Of a stretch of DNA of 64,000 nt, positions 61,402 to 64,000 are shown piece after piece. The position numbers and the translations under genes are program-made. Source of the DNA: Viridibacillus sp050279675 (GTDB lineage Bacteria; Bacillota; Bacilli; Bacillales_A; Planococcaceae). Below the pieces are notes generated by a model. The model was not told the origin of the DNA and did no database searches. It saw nothing but the letters and a program-made list of their open reading frames with translations. Location of the stretch: NCBI RefSeq assembly GCF_050279675.1, contig NZ_JBNNUK010000002.1, positions 186,001 through 250,000 on the forward strand, written 5' to 3'. The number at the start of each line of letters is the position of its first letter. The stretch's first letter is position 1.

Positions 61402-62004
61402 ATGAATATGATTCTATTAATCATTTTGACATACTTGATAGGTTCAATTCCTTCAGGTTTATGGATCGGTAAATTATTTTATAAAACCGATATCCGCGAA
61501 CACGGTAGCGGAAACCTTGGTGCAACGAATACCTTCCGAATTCTCGGTAAAAAAGCAGGTATTGTCGTAACACTTATGGATATCTTAAAAGGAACGATAG
61601 CGACGTTATTACCAACACTTGCTTACTTTGCAGATAGTGGCATTCATCCACTAATTGCTGGAGCACTTGCAGTTGTAGGTCATATGTTCCCTGTATTCGC
61701 AAAATTCCGTGGCGGTAAAGCGGTAGCCACATCAGCTGGTGTAGTACTAGGCTACCATTGGCCAATTTTCATCATCTTATTTATTGCATTCATACTTTGC
61801 TTAAAAGTATCCAAAATGGTCAGTTTTTCTTCTATGTTTGCTTCTGTAGTAGCTTTTGTTTATGCTATTATATATACGCTCTTTGAGCAAGACTATTTTT
61901 TATTAATCATCATTACAATATTAGCTGTCTTTATTTTTTACAGACATCGTTCGAACATTGTACGTATTAAAGCAGGCACTGAGCCTAAGGTTAAATGGTT
62001 GTAA
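61402..62004 (+). CDS. plsY: Glycerol-3-phosphate acyltransferase PlsY
   Basis: 200 residues with five predicted membrane helices. Conserved loops: GSIPSGLWIGK (about 12-22), HGSGNLGATNTFR (about 35-47), GHMFPVFAKFRGGKAVAT and the C-terminal FYRHRSNIVRIKAGTE. It transfers acyl from acyl-phosphate to glycerol-3-phosphate, the first step of phospholipid synthesis. AGAAGGAG precedes the ATG. The HesB-like gene follows by 21 bases. Confidence 0.97.
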   Translation: MNMILLIILTYLIGSIPSGLWIGKLFYKTDIREHGSGNLGATNTFRILGKKAGIVVTLMDILKGTIATLLPTLAYFADSGIHPLIAGALAVVGHMFPVFAKFRGGKAVATSAGVVLGYHWPIFIILFIAFILCLKVSKMVSFSSMFASVVAFVYAIIYTLFEQDYFLLIIITILAVFIFYRHRSNIVRIKAGTEPKVKWL

Positions 62005-62025
62005 ACTACAAGGAGTGTACATCGC

Positions 62026-62322
62026 ATGAAAATTATCGTATCAGATGAAGCACTAGAATGGTTTGAAAAAGAAATGGAATTAGAAGACGGGGACCAAATT
62101 CGTTTTTATGCTCGGTATGGTGGCTCTAGCCCTTTTCATGAAGGTTTTTCACTTGGTATGAATCGTGAACAGTCTACAAATCCTGCAGTTGAAGTTGAAA
62201 AGAATAATACACTTTTCTACATTGAAGAAGATGATTTATGGTTTTTCGACAATCACGATCTACATATACTGGTGGATGAAACACTTAATGAAATTAAATA
62301 TGATTATACAAAAGAAGCTTAA
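62026..62322 (+). CDS. yneR: HesB/YneR-like protein
   Basis: 98 residues matching the YneR branch of the HesB/IscA-like fold: KIIVSDEALEWFEKEMEL, IRFYARYGGSSPFHEGFSLG and DLWFFDNHDLHILVDETLNE. It has no Cys, so it cannot bind an Fe-S cluster as IscA does. ACAAGGAGTG precedes the ATG and it is probably co-transcribed with plsY. Confidence 0.88.
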   Translation: MKIIVSDEALEWFEKEMELEDGDQIRFYARYGGSSPFHEGFSLGMNREQSTNPAVEVEKNNTLFYIEEDDLWFFDNHDLHILVDETLNEIKYDYTKEA

Positions 62323-62333
62323 TAATACAAACG

Positions 62334-62369
62334 AAAAGCATGGCGCCAAGTGAAGTGCGCCATGCTTTT
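62334..62369. terminator. Bidirectional terminator
   Basis: AAAAGCATGGCGC (62334-62346) pairs perfectly with GCGCCATGCTTTT (62357-62369), between the convergent yneR-like and yneQ-like genes. Confidence 0.9.
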
Positions 62370-62370
62370 G

Positions 62371-62667
62371 TTATGCATAAAAGCGATTGTACTGCTGTAA
62401 TTGCCCTTCATTTAATAAAATATGGCGTTCAAAGTCGCCAAAAAGGTCGAAATGCGGGTAATGCTTATAATCGATCCACTCAGGTTTTAAACCATAGTTT
62501 GCTCCCCATTTGATGAGTTTTTCGACGTCAGCACAACCTGCTTTTGTCACAGTTTTACAACCTGGGAAACGCTCGTCCTTCCAATAATGCGTAAGAAAAG
62601 CGATTTCACCAGCGGTCACGCGCTTTTTCCATAATTCCAGCTCAGCTCTAGTAACACCTAATGCCAT
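62371..62667 (-). CDS. yneQ: YneQ-like hypothetical protein
   Basis: 98 residues. GVTRAELELWKKRVTAGEIA, HYWKDERFPGCKTVTKAGC and GLKPEWIDYKHYPHFDLFG are as in Bacillus YneQ, a conserved small protein of unknown function. The ATG overlaps the stop of the thioesterase gene, matching the Bacillus yneP-yneQ order. It has Cys and His pairs that could bind metal. Confidence 0.82.
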   Translation of the reverse strand: MALGVTRAELELWKKRVTAGEIAFLTHYWKDERFPGCKTVTKAGCADVEKLIKWGANYGLKPEWIDYKHYPHFDLFGDFERHILLNEGQLQQYNRFYA

Positions 62668-63092
62668 TAAGCTTCTTTTCTTTCAATTTCTTTATATTTT
62701 CTATCCCATATAGGGTCTACTTTTCCTAAAGAAACCGGTCTAAAACTATCTTTTTTCACTAAAATATGTTCTGAAGTTGCTGTTACTGCTACAGTGCCAT
62801 CTTCATGAAGAACCTTATAGCCATATACTGTACGTAACTTCCCGTGGGATTCAATCCAAGTTCGAACTGTCGCAACTTGACCATATCTCATCGCAGCTTT
62901 GTATTGAATGGAAATATCCATCACTGGCGATACATAGCCGTCTGCTTCAAGTTGGGTCACTGAAAATCCTAAATCACGGATTAACTGTGTACGTCCCAAT
63001 TCAAGCCAAATGATATAATTTGAGTGATATACAACACCCATTTGATCTGTTTCCGCATAACGGATTTCTATCTCTTTATTACTAACAAACAT
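62667..63092 (-). CDS. yneP: Acyl-CoA thioesterase, YneP/4HBT family
   Basis: 141 residues of the hot-dog 4-hydroxybenzoyl-CoA thioesterase family. The active-site motif RYAETDQMGVVYHSNYIIWL (11-30) contains the catalytic Asp. It hydrolyses acyl-CoA thioesters; the natural substrate is unknown. GAGGTGAAATAA precedes the ATG. It is followed without a gap by the yneQ-like gene. Confidence 0.93.
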   Translation of the reverse strand: MFVSNKEIEIRYAETDQMGVVYHSNYIIWLELGRTQLIRDLGFSVTQLEADGYVSPVMDISIQYKAAMRYGQVATVRTWIESHGKLRTVYGYKVLHEDGTVAVTATSEHILVKKDSFRPVSLGKVDPIWDRKYKEIERKEA

Positions 63093-63196
63093 TTATTTCA
63101 CCTCATAACTCTATTATACAGAAGTCTAACTGAAATTACTCAAAAAAGCCTTATATACAGCGTAATTCGACATCAAAGCATTAATTTTATATCCCT

Positions 63197-63242
63197 CGAT
63201 AACAAAAAGACGAAGCCATTAGCTTCGCCTATTTGTTATCGT
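63197..63242 (-). terminator. Terminator overlapping the end of the carboxypeptidase gene
   Basis: A nested stem: outer CGATAACAAA / TTTGTTATCG (63197-63206 with 63233-63242) and inner CGAAGC / GCTTCG (63211-63216 with 63222-63227). On the minus strand TCTTTTTG follows the inner stem. The outer arm includes the stop codon. Confidence 0.78.
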
Positions 63243-64000
63243 TTACTAGCTTCTTTTGATGCTAACAAACCTATTGATTTGTTTTTCATCCATACATTAT
63301 TCCAATGTTTATGGGATACTGGACCTTCACCTGAATATGGTGCAATTTCAACTGTAATACCAGGCTTTTTCTGTGACATGATAAACCAATCAGCAGAAGA
63401 TCCACTACCTCGAACATAAAGAGGTGGGATGATTGAATACCCAGTTACACGACTAATTTGACGTGTTAATGCTAAATCACGCTTATAGTTAGTGCTATTT
63501 TGGAAGTTAAACCAATATAGAATTTGACCAGATGAGTGATATGAAATATCGGACTTAAATTTATGACGTTCGACAAAAGCTTTTAGTGCCTGCGCTTCAG
63601 GTTCTGAGAATACACGGGGACCTTTGTAACCTTTATAGGTTTTCGGTGTAAAAGGTACATATTTCCATTCACCATCAAAATTTCGATTTAAATCGACACC
63701 ACGAGCATTAGCTTTCCAACGTTTGTAATTTGAGCTTTTATTGATCTGCTTGATCAGATTCTTATTCGCCATACTATTTATACCATTTTGTACTAATGTC
63801 ACACCATCAGGATTAATCATTGGCACAAACCAAATACTTGTTGTATCAAGGGTTTGACGCACATCATAACCTGCAAAGCTTGTCTTTTTATTATAGCTAT
63901 AAGAGTAGTTATCTATCATTTCCATTACTACATTTGTGGTCATATGTTCACGAGCATGAATGGCTGCATCTACTAAGATTTCTTTCTTACCATTCCCCAC
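63236..64000 (-). CDS. M14 zinc carboxypeptidase, 5' part outside window
   Basis: 254 residues of a longer protein. Zinc ligands: HAREH (His16 and Glu19 of this piece), then His in DISYHSSGQILYW; catalytic Glu in GITVEIAPYSGEG near the C-terminus. SIWFVPMINPDGVTL and ARGVDLNRNFDGEW are standard M14 motifs. It most resembles the secreted gamma-D-glutamyl-meso-diaminopimelate peptidases of bacilli (the endopeptidase I type described in Lysinibacillus sphaericus), which act on cell-wall peptides. The start and any LysM domains lie beyond the right edge. Confidence 0.92.
   Translation of the reverse strand: MGNGKKEILVDAAIHAREHMTTNVVMEMIDNYSYSYNKKTSFAGYDVRQTLDTTSIWFVPMINPDGVTLVQNGINSMANKNLIKQINKSSNYKRWKANARGVDLNRNFDGEWKYVPFTPKTYKGYKGPRVFSEPEAQALKAFVERHKFKSDISYHSSGQILYWFNFQNSTNYKRDLALTRQISRVTGYSIIPPLYVRGSGSSADWFIMSQKKPGITVEIAPYSGEGPVSHKHWNNVWMKNKSIGLLASKEASKR

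Noticed and set aside
1..64000. CRISPR arrays, tRNA or rRNA genes
   Set aside because: No regularly spaced identical repeats and no cloverleaf or rRNA-like stretch were noticed on reading either strand.

Overview
The window is AT-rich, low-GC Gram-positive DNA. Strong GGAGG-type ribosome sites, sigma-A promoters, CcpA (cre) sites, GlpP-type leaders, DctSR/DctB and the yneP-yneQ-yneR-plsY-parE-parC neighbourhood all point to Bacillales. My inference is a Lysinibacillus/Solibacillus-like member of the Planococcaceae; no rRNA gene is present to prove it. No tRNA, rRNA, CRISPR array or intact insertion sequence was seen.

Layout. 1-15 kb: a UvrA-like ATPase cut by the left edge, an ArsR-SRPBCC regulator with its own promoter and operators, signal peptidase I, a secreted C39 peptidase, a ZIP transporter, two paralogous ECF sigma/membrane anti-sigma pairs with matching autoregulatory promoters, acetyltransferases and small lipoproteins. 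15-26 kb: an accessory island. It holds a three-gene operon (DUF1643 protein, PtuA-like ATPase, PtuB-like HNH nuclease), an OLD-family nuclease, an XRE regulator with a palindromic operator, a broken DGQHR/DndB-like gene, a second truncated DUF1643 gene, and a deletion scar fusing a dead tyrosine recombinase to a dead argS. 26-33 kb: an oxalate decarboxylase broken by one base, an ABC-F remnant, the dhaKLM operon and hypothetical genes.

33-40 kb: C4-dicarboxylate uptake. The sensor kinase DctS, regulator DctR and binding protein DctB sit beside two tandem dctP transporter genes that share a putative DctR site; only the second has a cre site. 40-48 kb: two luciferase-like oxidoreductases, an Rrf2 regulator, a duplicated small basic gene flanking a 2.6 kb block, and secreted proteins of unknown role. 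48-54 kb: the glycerol regulon (glpD-glpP, glpF-glpK) with GlpP-type terminator leaders; GlpK lacks the HPr-phosphorylated histidine. 54-64 kb: hypothetical genes, an MFS transporter, topoisomerase IV (parE-parC), plsY, small yne-type genes and an M14 carboxypeptidase cut by the right edge.

Glycerol enters through GlpF, is phosphorylated by GlpK and oxidised by GlpD to dihydroxyacetone phosphate, while DhaKLM makes the same product from dihydroxyacetone using PTS phosphate. The most promising candidate for an undescribed system is the DUF1643-PtuA-PtuB operon and the partly decayed island around it.
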